From the NCBI RefSeq assembly GCF_000524195.1, contig NW_020170560.1, positions 64,797 to 128,796 of the forward strand: a stretch of 64,000 nucleotides of DNA, given 5' to 3'. The notes under the pieces are model-generated. The model was given only the letters and a program-made list of their open reading frames with translations. It ran no database searches and was not told the DNA's origin. Source of the DNA: Echinococcus granulosus. Lineage: Eukaryota; Platyhelminthes; Cestoda; Cyclophyllidea; Taeniidae. Of the stretch, positions 1 to 12,571 are shown piece after piece. Made by a program: the position numbers and the translations under genes. Every line of letters starts with the position of its first letter. The first letter of the stretch is position 1.

Positions 1-1707
1 GCCACCAACAAAATAGCTTCACAGCCAAATCCAAAAAATCCACTTCAGTGTTATGAAACTTGACATTTTAGTCCAGTTGATAGAATAAGGGGTGGTCGTT
101 CAACCACCTCCATGGCCTACTACATCTTCATTTGTTTGAAAATAAGGCATTCACTTGTGCCATTGCATAAAGGTCAAATGCTTCAAAAAATGATTGCAGT
201 TTTTTCGTGAAAATTTCAAAAATTTCAACACAAGAGGGACACATTTTGTGGCACACGCACTAGGTGAATGCGGCTGTCGATGATGGTCTTTTTTTTGACT
301 CAACAACCGACGAAGAGGGAGTGTACAAAAATAAGCTTTATCAGTGGTTAGATTGTAGCGGTTTTATGCACTGCGACGCCACTTGAGTTGCTATTTAAAG
401 TCCCTTGCATTCTACTTAAGCTCACCAACTTTGAACGTTTACATTGCTGCCTCTGAGTGATGGTGGTGATGGGGGAACGAGGGGCTGTGGAATGGGAGGG
501 GGTGGCTTTAATCTCCTCAGTACATCAACGTCAACGACGCTACACCCACACACGCAAATACTCGTCTGGGAATGCGACTGCAACCGATGTGATATGACTC
601 ACTGTGTTCTCTCAGCGTCGTCGTCGTTTGTGGGATTAGTGCGCCTCGAGGCTGGAATGTGTGGGGGCAACTGTATCCTTTACCCAGGCTTAATCAACCA
701 CTCTTCTCACCATTCCCCTTATTCCACTGTCTCCTGTCAGAATTTATCTTTCAGTTGCTATTTGAACAACTGTAGTCATGTATGTGGGATCTTTTTACAA
801 GGCCTAACATCCTAGACACTTGGGAGGGCATTCCTCAGCAATCAATTTTAAAGTCACTAATTGAGTGCGACTTGTCCGCATAGAAATCGTGACAGTTGGT
901 ACTGTGCATCATGACTGCCATTTTTATCCAGAATACATCATTTGTTAGCCTAACCGATGGAAATTAGTTTTAAATATAGTTGTTTTTCTTCCGAACCCTT
1001 AGAGTATGGCGACTTCGAGACTTTTATGCACGCGAGCTGAGAAGGAGCGGGCGATGTACGATACTGGGCTGTAAAAAGTAATAAACTAATTGGACATTGG
1101 AGAAGATATACCTAATTCCAAACCAATTTAACCTTGACAGATGAATAAACTGGACCTTCATAGCCAGTATTTACGCCGCACATAAGATTTGGTGCGTCCG
1201 TGCTTACGAAGAACCGAAGAAACTTGCAGGCAGGATACCCAGGATGCCATGATTATGTCCGTACAAAAGTCGTCTTCAAGACTCCTGAATCATGGAAGCG
1301 GGAGGTATATATATGTAGCCCACCCACTGGGGCTTTGAAAATGGGCACGTACATACCGTTTTAACATTTTGAGAGGTCAGGTTGGATCATGGCTGGCCCT
1401 GTCCATTTCACCTCATGGATTATGCCCGAGATGACTAGGTTCTCTCCACGCCTCGCCTTCCCTCTGTGCCCCCTCAGGCCACACGTCTTGCTGTGCGTGC
1501 CACCTGTCACATGCCATAATCCGCGCTTTCACTTCACCTCTTGTGGTCCGCAATAGGACTTACTGTGAGGAAGCTCGTTAATCTGGATTGTGGAGGAAGT
1601 TTTCCGCACCTTTGTTAGCTTACCCAAGACGGACGCTGAGAAATCATCTTAAGTGCGTAATTCTGAACCACCTCATCATTACTTACTTTAGTTTCTGCCA
1701 CTGTTTA

Positions 1708-1961
1708 TTACAATTGTGTTAGGTGCTTACGATGGCCAAAAGCAGTAATTTTTCTGAGCAAAAAACTCATGCGGCTATCCGGTGTCAAGACTTTAAGAGT
1801 AGTATCTGCATTAAGCCTTGTCGGCAAGTCCTGCGTTGTTTGGCATGCATGATACAACACTTCCATCACATCTGCCGTAAGTTCACCATCGTCCACTGCT
1901 GGATTGGCATTAGCCTCTTCTTCATCAGCCGCATTGTCGGTGTTTTGAGCTCTCGACGCGA
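1708..1961 (-). CDS. Candidate 3'-terminal exon of an unidentified minus-strand gene
   Basis: The minus strand has an acceptor-like TAG just above 1,961, then an open frame entered with one base from an earlier exon, giving 83 residues and a stop at 1,708. The start is rich in Ala, Glu and Asn (contains AADEEEANANPAVDDGEL); a helical stretch follows, and the end is basic. Composition is more protein-like than neighbouring chance frames, but I recognise no family. An upstream minus-strand frame near 2,050-2,110 ends in GTAATT but in a phase that does not join this exon. It would lie inside an intron of the plus-strand receptor gene. It could be a nested gene, a mobile-element remnant or chance. 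Confidence 0.3.
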
Positions 1962-2520
1962 CTAGTTATTGGTTTGTCCGTACTTTCCTGAAGTTCCTTT
2001 AAGAGAAAAATTCAAAAGATAACAAAAAATAGGTGATAAATTACCTTAAAAATGGTTAAGAGACTCCTTGCTTATTATGCAGAGCAATGAAATACCTCGG
2101 ACCGTCTTTAAATGCTCTCCTGACAGGCGTGGTCGTCAGAACCTAGGTCCGTTATCCACAATATGGCCCGCGTCGTCGATAGTGCAATTAACACACGCCC
2201 GTTTTTATGGACGGAGGGCAAAAGGCGGTTGAGAATTTATCCTGAAGTTGCCTCGTGACCTTCCCCTCCCCCTTCTCTTTCGTCCCGGCCATAGCTCCTC
2301 GCATCATTAACCCGGCGTTGTGGCCGTCGCGTAAATTACTGCTTAATTAATGAAGGAAGTAGTCAAGCCTGATGCTCACCGCCATTTCCACGATGTAGAA
2401 TTTTAGAACCTAATTTATTTCGGAGTTAGTGTGAATTTGTTAATAGGCTAACGTTAGTAATGGATAATTACTTTCGATTTATTAATAAAATGGTAGTAAG
2501 ATTAACGCAGCTGTTGCACC

Positions 2521-3225
2521 ACGAGTCTTCCCTGAAGTCTAAAAAAGACATGACACCAGGGCAGAACATATACTGCCGAGGTATAGAAGGGCTAAGGGGC
2601 TAATGACATGACCCAAGCCCATGCCTCCCAACAGGGGTACAAAAGCGTAGCCTTCAGTACCCATAGGACCAAATTGAAGTTTTGCATAGCTCCCCTTTCG
2701 AGCGGCGTCCTCGGCGTTCCTTCTTGGTCAGCCTCCCGCGTTGACCATCACAATGTAGTCGGTGCTGTAAGCAAAAACGCCCATCAACTAATAGTGCCAG
2801 CAATCGAAGTTGCAGGCAGCTGAGATGTTTGGTTGCAGCATCACTGATCTTTCTTGGAAATTTCTCTGGATCTGGAGTTTCAGCCAGTTTGAGAACTGTA
2901 TTTGAGGAAGGGGGACGTGCTGACCATCTCGTGTGTCCATCGTTAGTCGTAAGAACACTAGCCCAAATGTAGAGTTATACAGTGAAGGACGGGGCTTAAA
3001 ATAGTTTTGTGGGGATACGGTTTGAAGTCCTTCTTGTTATTTAGCGGCCACCTCATTGCTTCTGGACATGTCTATTTGGGCTCTCTTCAGCCAGTAGAGA
3101 TGTGGAGGCGGTATCAGGTGTTCACTTGATTGACACTTTAATGCAAGTAGAGTAGACAGCTGCGTAACGAACTTTTTTCAGGTAGTTTACAGGCATTGTC
3201 GTTTCAGTTGTTAATAGCATCTTTT
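2521..3225. repeat. Dispersed degenerate repeat, copy 1
   Basis: About 700 bp here aligns by eye, with many substitutions and small gaps, to 32,690-33,340. Shared landmarks in the same order include the 'accatcacaa' region at 2,745 and 32,884, a 'gtgctgaccatctcg'-like block near 2,917, a 'ctatttgggctctcttcag'-like block near 3,070, and 'gttaatagcat' near 3,210. The first 60 bp also resembles 16,125-16,200 ('gacttccctgaagtc' and 'gggcagaacatat'). This looks like an old family of unknown class; no coding core or terminal repeats were identified. Confidence 0.6.
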
Positions 3226-3412
3226 TACCACTGCCCGAATATCCGAACCACTTAATTTGTTCTGATTAACTTGATGCGTGCAAAAAATGCACAAAAATGC
3301 CTTTCTGTCTTTGCCTTTTCGGTGGGCATAAGGACCTAATTTCTCAGTGTCTGTTGTCGACGGTGAGCTGTCAGGATCAGAGCCTGTGACTGCTCCTTTC
3401 GAAATCACTTGC
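3211..3412 (-). CDS. Candidate 3' exon with a Cys-x2-Cys motif, unidentified
   Basis: On the minus strand an acceptor-like 'ttggtag' precedes an open frame of 66 residues ending in TAA at 3,211. It starts QVISKGAVTGSDPDSS and is then basic, with FLCIFCTHQVNQNK near the middle, so a CxxC plus His could be part of a small metal-binding motif. The 3' edge coincides with the end of the dispersed repeat at 2.5-3.2 kb, so it may belong to a mobile element. Its relation to the 1,708-1,961 exon on the same strand is unknown. No homology is recognised. Confidence 0.25.
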
Positions 3413-5384
3413 CTACCAATGTATGGCGCACACACAAACACGAGTATTGTGTCAACCCCTAGGTCTGGAATAATAGTTGTGTGTGTGTGAAAGCACCGCT
3501 TATTTTGGAAGACCCACCAAATGGTATATGTAGTTAAATAAAAAAATTTTGCACACACCTTGCATGCAGATAACAACATTAGTTAAATTTACATGGCCAT
3601 CTGCGACTCCTGGGATTCTTCATGTCCGACGCGCGCACTCGTCAGCTGGGTGAAATTCACACCGATTAACTTTAACTCATCGGTCATCAAATCTACTTGG
3701 AAGCAAAGCGGTTAAGAAACGATTTAATGCAATTTAGAAGTCGTCAATCGTGTCTGCTTCACGAAAAATGGAGTCCCTCGTGCATATTCGCCTTCTTTTT
3801 CTCACCGCTTCCCCTTAAACCAGTCTCGTTGATTTACATGACTCCGAAATTTTGTAAGAGGCATTAGCTCTTCCATGATAGTACCCAAAGGTCCTTTGAC
3901 AACTTGACATAGGTCGGTATACAGTTGTTGCATCTACAGACGTGTGTAGGTGATTTGGATGATACGAAGCCGGAATAACAGTCGTACATCATCGAGACAC
4001 AGACTGCATGTCTATTTGTTTTGGTACAGTGGCCAATCTAAAGCCAGGTTTTACCCATTTCAAGGGATACCAAAATAACATGCTATTCCGGATTAAGATG
4101 GGTGAATAGATCAGTTGCCACGTTCCGCGAATCGGTTGGTTTGCATGCCACAGTTGATTCTTATGTAAATTCAGTTTGTTTCAGTGTCGAGGGTGATTAC
4201 AACCCTGGAGGTGGGTAGCAACATCAGCCCAATTTGCATACCTGTCACATAACTTGACTTTATTCAGCTCCTTGTGGTTCTTCGACTCACTCCTGATAGA
4301 GCAGACCTCAGAGAAACTTTGCTTTTATTCAACCAATAAGACTTTGTTTAATTTATTTAACTCAAGGAATCAGATATATTTTTCCTCTAGATAATTGTTA
4401 AATTACGGTTCATCTCAGAGTAGATTGGTTTCCTCTAAATGAGTAACTTGGCTTTTTTAAACAGACGGTGCATCATGACTGACTTACCTGAGTCGACACA
4501 CGAAACTGGTTGTGGTAGCCCCTATAGCCCTCGCTCATGTTCAGTTTGCGTTGAATGTAGAACGAGTTTCGGCCCTGACTGCTCAAAAAACTGTCGTTTG
4601 AATAAAAAATGAAATGTCAACTAGCCGGATGTAAAAGTCCAATTTCAAATTATTCGAACAGCATCTTGCTCACGCTGAGCGACAACGAAAAGACCTTAGA
4701 GGATGGGAGGAGAGGGACAATACTAAAGACAGAGCGAAGGATAATTCAACTCCAAGTAGTTTAAAAAAACTGGGACATGAGAATTTGGATTTTAAACTGA
4801 TAAGGCATCAAGCTATCGAGGACCCTAAACTAGTGGAGGTAACTGCAACGGTGGCGGAGCGCGAGTGATTAGGGCAGCAACAGTGCTGGTGGTGATGCGT
4901 GGCGAGAGCGAGAGAGGCTCGTGAGCCGGAAATTTTCATGCGCATCCGTGCGTGTACACTTGCATGCTCTCAAGGGAGAAAATGAGTCCTTTTTCGCTCT
5001 CCAGCACTGTTTATTTCCGGCTAAAGAAGCAAAGCGTCAGTAGGAAAACGGAAGGCCTCTACTTCCTTCCGCCGCAATTTCTTGATGTGGGGCTTCGTGG
5101 TTCTACAGTGAAATTCTTCCACCTTCATAAATTTCTTCCTTTTTTATTCCAACAGAGTGCCATAAGCTCCCCTCCCCCTAACTTTCATTGTAGCATCCCC
5201 ATAATTTCATGGATCCCTGCTACTAGGAGGCGATAATAATTTTATGACGCCTTAACGTTCTGTGACCTATAATTATCCTAATGACTGGCTTACCAAGGGG
5301 CTAAATAATCATCTGCCTTCCGTCCACAAAAACTTCACTCAACTTATTTGATCCAAAATTTTTACTTTTTCTCGATATTTACAG

Positions 5385-5465
5385 CTCTGCTGATAGTGGA
5401 CATAGACGAGGAGAAGAATAGCGATTTGCCGCAGACCTCATTACATGCGCTCCAGTCATCGAAAC
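5385..5465 (+). CDS. Juxtamembrane exon of the single-pass receptor gene
   Basis: A pyrimidine-rich acceptor (…cgatatttacag) precedes an 81-nt open exon that ends at a consensus GTGAGT donor. It starts with two bases of a codon and ends with one base, so it is a symmetric phase-1 exon, as is usual for extracellular segments. It encodes about 27 residues, LLIVDIDEEKNSDLPQTS in the first part. The terminal C joins the AG at 9,351 to give a Gln codon, so the phase fits the transmembrane exon exactly. The match of phase, splice sites and acidic composition is the evidence; there is no homology support. Confidence 0.5.
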
Positions 5466-8400
5466 GTGAGTTGCTGTGTTTCCTCATGATAGCTTGTGAC
5501 CAAGGCCACACGTCATCATTATCAAGCATTTCTGATGTGTGGTAATGGTAAGTGGCTTTGATTACCAACCCTTGCGCTCCCCCCCCCACTCCCTCTAGAA
5601 TATATCCTTTCGTGAGTCCCAAGAGGCATTAAGTCCAGACCAGTTCGGCCGAAACATTCTAGCTGGGGGAGGGGCCGTCCTATCCTATCAACTCAGTTAG
5701 TAGATTTGGACCACCCACTCGTGAGCTCACTCCCTTCATAATCCATTTTTCACCACCATAGCGTCGTCGTGGGATGCCTCGAAGTCTGTCCTGTCTATGC
5801 GAACAGCTCCACCAGCGTCATTTATGTTTATGACTAAACAGCCTGTTGAATAACTTCAAGCCTCGTTTATTCCTTATATAAATCCCAAATTATTTATTTA
5901 TTAATAATGTGCCATATGTCAAAGTTTGCGGCTTCTTTTATTTAGTATTCTCCATCTGCCATCATGGCTTCTGAGTTTCTTTATAATTGTAGCGTCCAGT
6001 GAAAACCTCAACAGATGTCTTTAGATGGCTGATTTAGCGGGAAAGATTTTGCATCTAGGCTGTCATTTCCTTCACAAAAGGTACGGCCTTCAATTATTCG
6101 ACAGAAGAAATTCGTTCGTTCAGATACTGTCGTCGAGGCATTGCAGTGTGGAAAAATCGGACACATTAATCATGTCGGGTATTACAAAGAGAAAAAAAAT
6201 GTCCGTCGAGGGAAAGAGAAATTGTAGTCGTCATATGTAGATACCTGAGTGCCCTCTGTTGCCTTCTAGCTGGAGCTGTTTCTACTTTAAGTTTGGAGTC
6301 CCCCCCCCCTAACGGTTCCTACAGGATGTCTCATGGCTGTGTAGAAGCTAAGCTGCCCACGCCATTTATTCACCACTCCATAAACCGTTAATTTAGGGTG
6401 GATTAAAAACAGCCTCAACTCTAAAGAATGGGCGTGAATCACCCCATACACTACTTCCAGCATCCATTTGTCAGGCAGTCATTTTAAGCAGGGATGCCTT
6501 AACTACTTTATGCGGCAAACATGTCGTGGGAATATTTCAGATGACCAGTTTCTACCGTTCCGATGTGGATTCTCACCCCTAACAACCACTTGATCATCGC
6601 TAAGACCAAATAATGAGATAAGGTAGTCTTTACGAGGCTTTGAATTTGCGTGCCTTCAATTGCATAGTTGGGTGCGGCGGTGCCGAACACCGCGATCGCC
6701 GCCTGCATGCGCGATAAAATCAACACGCCACAACGCTATTCGTTGTCATGCAAGAGGCATTAAAAGAGAATTTCGTATATACGGGTGTGAGGGGGTTTAA
6801 ACTCCACTCTCCACGATCACTTCGCTACCCGGTTAGGCGGACACGCAAACCCACCATTCTTTAGTCAGCCTCCCTCGTCGGCTTGCGAGAATTTATCTCG
6901 CTATCCTGAGGAGGGAATATGTATGTGTGGTGGGACATTTATGGCTCCACGAGGTCGTTCCTGCCTGTGTCATTGGTGCCATCTTGTGCAGTGGGTTATC
7001 CCCCCTCCCCCCAACTGATCCGGCGTGTGTGAGGCCTGCTTTGCCCCTCCGCCTGCCCTTCGCCCCAAATTCCCCATTTTACAAATGCGCTCCACCCTAC
7101 TGCCAAATTGCATATATACACACGCGGATGAGTGTCGTAGGTGAATTTGGATTGTATTTTAACCCAGGGTACACATATTATACATGGGTATAAATCACAT
7201 GCACTTTCGAGTTCCACACAAACACCGAAACTTTTTAAAATTTATTTGGATTGCATTTGGTACACGCTGGGGACATATTGAAACCGAAGCCCCCAGCTTC
7301 TGGCTGAATGCCATGTGCTAGGCAATCGTAACTGTCCGGCGTGATATGTTTAGACAGTTTATTTTATTGAATCATCTTTCTTAAGGTCACATCTAGTTGA
7401 GAATTGTGTTGGTGGGTCTAAGTTATTTGCGGTGAGAAAATTTATGTAGCATGACTTTGTGATGACTTAGTAAAGTTATTGAGCATCCCCATGTAACGAG
7501 GAGGTCCGAATTTCTTACTTTTGTGGGGTGTCTACATTGTCAATGTCTTTTCAGGACTGGGTCGGTAACATGTCAACATTGTTATGTCACAAATGTCTTT
7601 TTCCTGACAAATACTCATGCAAATGTGGGGTGGGAATGTCCAGAATGGCTAATCCTCTATTAAAATTGGTATTTCCCCTACATTTGCCACAAATTGCGGG
7701 AAATGTATCCAGCAATGAAATTGTGATTTATGGTGTGTACTTACACGGGATTTTCCTACTTTGCTTGTGCACCGCTTTAATGCCACGTTCTTGTGAAGTA
7801 GCGTCAATTTTTCAACCAACCCACAGCAGGGCACTACCGCGGATTGAAGTTGCCATTCCATTCAGGTGAGATACTGCCCCTCTCTGGCAGGTTGAGGCTT
7901 TTGTTTTAGCCATGTTTTTTTGTTTCCCTACATACAATCAAAAATGCGCGAAATGAAGCGAATGTAAATGCAACTCGTGCTTGACGCAGAAGTTGGATTT
8001 GTGGGATGACCGGAAATTTCAACAGGATAAACGGAAATGGGTGTGAACTCTAAACATTTTTCCCTGTTTTCATCGCCATCGGTGAGATTGCCACATGTCC
8101 AAAACTAAAAATATTGCTCAAGTTTCGCGTGATTTGAATAATTTGTATGCGAAAGTCACTTTCTGTGTTTGCTGAGACGGATCGAGAGATTCGCAGAAAC
8201 CGACAAAAAAGGGGCTCTAGAAAAAAAATTATCAGTTTTAATTTAAGCAATTCACAATCGTTTCAGTTTCCACCCGTCCCGATTTAATTAGATTGCTTTT
8301 GTCCATATGTGGGGAAAATAAAAAAATTAACTTGCATTTGAGACTCCGATTGTGTGCTTTTACAAACGATCACGTAACTTGTACTGAAATTTGATTATTT

Positions 8401-9350
8401 TTGTCTCCTGTAGCTGCCATTAGTCGTGAAGCTCAGCCATCGCGTTATCCGTTCATTTTTCTTGTAAAAAAGCAATTTAAGTCTTACATCTTATTAGCAA
8501 TATTTAAAAGAATAGTTTACTAGTTGAATTCTTGTCTCTTTGAAATGCACAGTAAAGCTATCTCGCATAGTTGCGTGGAATTTGGTCTTAATACGAAGTT
8601 TTTTCTCGGTTAGAACTGTCATTTTCAATTTGGAGATAAAAAGGGAATGTTCCTCCTGTACTTGAAATTTCGGTGTGCACTTCTTCATTAAGCAATTTTT
8701 TCACTTTCTTACGATATCTGGTAATCTGGTGTTCTGAACGGTGAACAGACTACCTGTGAATGCGAGTTCTCTTGGGGTCGTATACAGGGTGTTTTCACTT
8801 ACTGTTCTTCAAAACACAACAATGGATTTGCATTATTTTGTTTACTGAAGGTCGTAAAATGAATAGACAGTAGGGAATTCAACTTTTTTGCTGGTTTTAA
8901 TTTTATCTCAGTAAATCAAATTTTTGCCCTTTTGTTTTGAACGTGAGGGGGGTGTTGGACTAAGACTGCTTGAAGTTGAACTTGGGGATTTGGTAGACTA
9001 CTAAGGTAATTTTCGTTGGGGTTATTTTAAACATAAAAGCCTAATTCGACCAGATAACTCTTAATTTTTGCATTGGGTTGGATCCAGGAAATTTTGATAA
9101 TGAATAGGCAAAGTAGAACGGATTTTTGTAAAGTAAAATAAGCAAAAATATATAATGGAGTAGGTAGTAGCTTTGAAAATAATTTCTTGATTTCGTCCTC
9201 TTATTTTCCAAAGGGTATATCTAAATCGAAAGTTGTTACATGATTTCAGCTGTTTCCCCAATAATTGACAACATATTGTTTTGCCTGATAATGCACTTGG
9301 TTAAATTCCATCATTCTGACGCCCTCTTTCGGCAATTTTCAAAGCTTCAG
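5466..9350. other. Intron of the receptor gene, 3.9 kb, no recognised gene
   Basis: Bounded by the donor at 5,466 and the acceptor 'aaagcttcag' before 9,351. The sequence is AT-rich between about 8,050 and 9,300. Open frames are short and overlap on both strands, with the composition of chance frames. I see no RNA gene, terminal repeat or transposase-like frame. Further small exons cannot be excluded. Confidence 0.4.
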
Positions 9351-12300
9351 AGATAAGTCCCGTCAACCAATCCCAGCAGCAGGTCGAGGCCTCCTCCTCC
9401 TCGCCCATTCCTCAAGCCCAGCCGCCTTCATTGGAGGAATCCACAGACCTGTCTCTTATTATCGGCTCCGTGTGCGTGGTAGGATTGGTTCTCGTGGTCA
9501 GTGTCTTTGTGTACGTCCTCTGCCGCCTCTGTCGCGGTGGCTCTCATGCTAATCGAGCCCTGTTGAGTAAGGTCACTGCCGAGAGAGGTACCGATGGTGG
9601 CGACTGTGGTAGCGGTAGTAATAGTACAAAAAAACCGAAGCTCTTGGAAAACAACGGCCTGATAACTGGTGGAGATGGAAGATTCTTAGCTTTCAGTGGA
9701 GCCACGCCCACCAGTGCTTTCTGTCTGGCCAACACCATGGCTGCCAGTGACATCTCCTCTCCTAGCAAACCGGTCGATATGTGTTCTCCCTACAATGGAA
9801 ACGGTGAGTTCCGTGGTTACCATGTTTGAAAGCTAAACCTGCTATATGTCATGAAGGCTAGTATAATCATCTTTTCACCAAATTCATCTGTATTTGGGCT
9901 TATTTTTAAGTTTTTCGTCATTCTGGTTTGTTGTTTACTTTTTTGAAACAATACCCCGTTCTCGAAGGTCTAAGGTTTTATTATAGTGTATCAAGGGAAA
10001 TTTTGTAAGAAGTAATCGCCACAGGAGATCTCGGTGACTACTATGGTAAATGGCTGGTAAAAGTGATGCGCAAAACTACTGATTATGTGCGTGTGGGTGG
10101 GTGAGTGGACAAGTTTGTCGATTTTAAGGAAACGAAAAGGGCTAGCTCGGATTGAGTTGGTGTGTCTGAGAGAGGCACTAAAGTGTGTGAATCACCCCCA
10201 CTGTATCCTGCTCTAACCCCTTCTTCAATTTCTTAAACAAATCGCCGAGATAAGAACGATTTTTTGTTCGTGTGTTGAGTCAGTTCGTACTTGGCTGAGT
10301 AGCAGCAGCTGTAGTCGCCGCAGTCACAGCAACAGTAGCAGGGTACATTTCATATTCAAATGCTGCTCATACTTTGCAGAATTCGCCTGCTTTACCAAAT
10401 CTGCGAACAACTTAGTACATTCATTGGCTTATACAAAACCAACAATAACCTTTTGGTTTATCGCCTGTCTGCCTAGTTCCATAATTCGACCATAGAGACT
10501 CAAGCCATTCTCGCAATTAATATTTCATACCGTTTGTTTTAATTAGCTCAAACATAATCAGGAAATCAAAAGATATCATTACTAGGAAAGCAGGGTCTTA
10601 ACTAGTCCCTAATCCTCTTAAAAGGAGGTGAATTATGCGGCACCAACACAAACGGGAGGCTATCTTTGGGTTTTTTCTATAAATGAGTACTTTCATGATT
10701 CAGTTACGTTACTATAATCAAAAAATTATGTGGGTAGCTTCCATCTATTGCTTTGTTTTCACTATTATAACCACATTCTCTTGTTATTTTGAATAGCATC
10801 AAACCGCTCGACATACTTTAGGTTTTTGTAAGCTTCATATTTTCTTGCTTTCTTAGGATAGGGAGCTGTGTTAATCCCGAGTGGTTAATGACTTAACTTC
10901 TTGAAGTAAACAGAATTGGGGCAATTCCTGCATTTTAGACGGGATGTTACAAGCATTGCATCTGATGCAGCAGCAACACCAACCACAAGCGTCGACATAT
11001 GATCCCGTCTTCCGACCTCTGCTTCAACCGACTGCGGGCTTTGGGACACTTTCTACGAACAATGGAGCACCGCATCTAACGATGTCGGGTACCACAGCAG
11101 CGTCTTTGTTCCAACCCCCTCCGCCCCCGCCACCACCACCACCGCCGCCTGATCAGCCACTACCGCCTCTCCCGCCCATCACCCCTACATCCGGTATTAG
11201 CTGCGGCAACCACCGACCCAGCTCCACAGTGAATCCATACGCCGCCTCTTCCGCAGTATCCATCCTTGCCAACAGTAGCGCTGCTGCCAACGCGCCCATG
11301 ATTGCAAGTACTCACACTGGTGAGCTCTTCATTGGGTTTCTTCTGCCTCAATGAGTCACTAAAACTTACACTAGCTAAAGTATTATTTACTGACCTTAAT
11401 GGCTTATGTTTGCATTGATATGGATCAGTGGAGTTCAATTCCAACTTTTAGTGAACGTTGTATTTGTCAAAATCCTGGAAATGTCTTTCTTCGTCCTACG
11501 TCAATTTGGTAATTTTTAAAGTGTTTTAATCGGTATTACTTCTTCGACACAAACCCGACTTTAAGGATCATTAACAACACTAATTCACTCAACATATGCG
11601 TGTCGGTTGGTGTGTGAAGATCTGGTAAATTCGTTGAGTTTTAGACTCTTGGACTGGAATTGCAAATTCGTCGAAGCGTTTTGTCCACTGATGGTCCATT
11701 TATCTTAATCTGATGTCCCCAGAGGATCGTAAATTTTGCGCCACGAGTAATAAAACCTAATTCATATTTCATCTGATTTTTTAAGCTGAACTGAGGCAAC
11801 AGACAGCTTTGATTAATTTGAAGCGTCAACTATTTGATCAGCGAGTAAAACTGGGGAGATGTAAGAGTTGAGAGATAGGACTGGAATGGAAATAATTCAG
11901 GGAATTAATATAGTACGAACATTTGATTGTCGCAGAAAATTTCGGAATTGAATTTTTGGGATTGCGTGGCTTAACGTTGCATTGTCTCACTGGTGCAACA
12001 TAGCCCCACACTTTACCGATGATTGTAGTCATAATGAAACTTTAAATGAACTCATTCATACTTTTGGTGGTTTATTTGAACGCCAAAAGGGGAATAACAG
12101 ACAATGCCAACTTGTAACTGGTCCTGTTTGCACACTCCTACTTGCTGCAACAAATAAGAACCTCTACTGGCACGTATTAAGTAGGACGTTGTCTTCCCTC
12201 CAGATAGCTCGATGGCCGAGTATGCTAGCGCTTCACTGATAAGCGGTCAGTCGGGTTATCCCATGCGTCCCCCCTCTATCCATGGAGGTACAGGAGGTCT

Positions 12301-12571
12301 CATATTTGCGTCACAGCCCACAGCCTACCCCACCGCCCAGTCACCCGCCGGACAGGACGTCTTTCTCCAGCCCACCGCGATGCTAGTTGGCACAAGCACT
12401 GCCAGCAACGTGGTGAATGGAAACGGTGTCTTCCCCTTCATAGTGTCCTGCTCCAGTGGTTTTGGCGATGCTGTTGTCCCCTCGCTTTCCATGCTACCCT
12501 CGCACTCCAAGAATGGACTCTTCGACACCTTAAAATCGATCGACACTTTACCGCCACACGAGATGCGGTGA
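9351..12571 (+). CDS. Single-pass membrane receptor, transmembrane segment and cytoplasmic tail (3' exons)
   Basis: Three phase-consistent exons: 9,351-9,803, 10,939-11,319 and 12,204-12,571 (stop). All internal junctions are phase 1, with donors GTGAGT and GTGAGC and acceptors cattttag and ccctccag. About 400 residues are encoded. A Ser/Pro/Gln-rich stalk comes first, then a hydrophobic helix (LSLIIGSVCVVGLVLVVSVF onward, about residues 37-60 of this part) and a basic CRLCRGG stop-transfer. A long Ser/Gly/Ala-rich tail follows, with a Gln/His patch (LMQQQHQPQ) and a run of twelve prolines at 11,115-11,150. Proline runs of this kind commonly bind SH3, WW or EVH1 domains, as in axon-guidance and adhesion receptors. 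The ectodomain is outside what I can see, so no family is assigned. The C-terminus (PPHEMR) is not a PDZ-type motif. Confidence 0.7.
11115..11150 (+). repeat. Polyproline-encoding CCN tract
   Basis: Twelve consecutive proline codons of mixed third base (CCC, CCT, CCG, CCA) lie in the second tail exon of the receptor and are followed by DQPLPPLPP. Mixed codons argue that the run is kept for its protein sequence rather than by recent slippage. Confidence 0.85.

Larger units (their letters stand above)
1..5384. other. Long non-coding stretch, probably intron of the 5.4-12.6 kb receptor gene
   Basis: No exon of the plus-strand receptor gene could be recognised here. The open frames are short and low in acidic and lysine residues, as expected of chance frames. 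The stretch contains a dispersed-repeat copy around 2.5-3.2 kb and two minus-strand exon-like frames (1,708-1,961 and 3,211-3,412), listed separately. The receptor's missing ectodomain must lie upstream of the window or in small exons I could not see. Confidence 0.4.

Noticed and set aside
444..815. Plus-strand open frame of 123 codons near the window start
   Set aside because: It is rich in Gly, Ser, Cys and His with few charged residues and no splice context; it looks like a chance frame in T/G-rich DNA.
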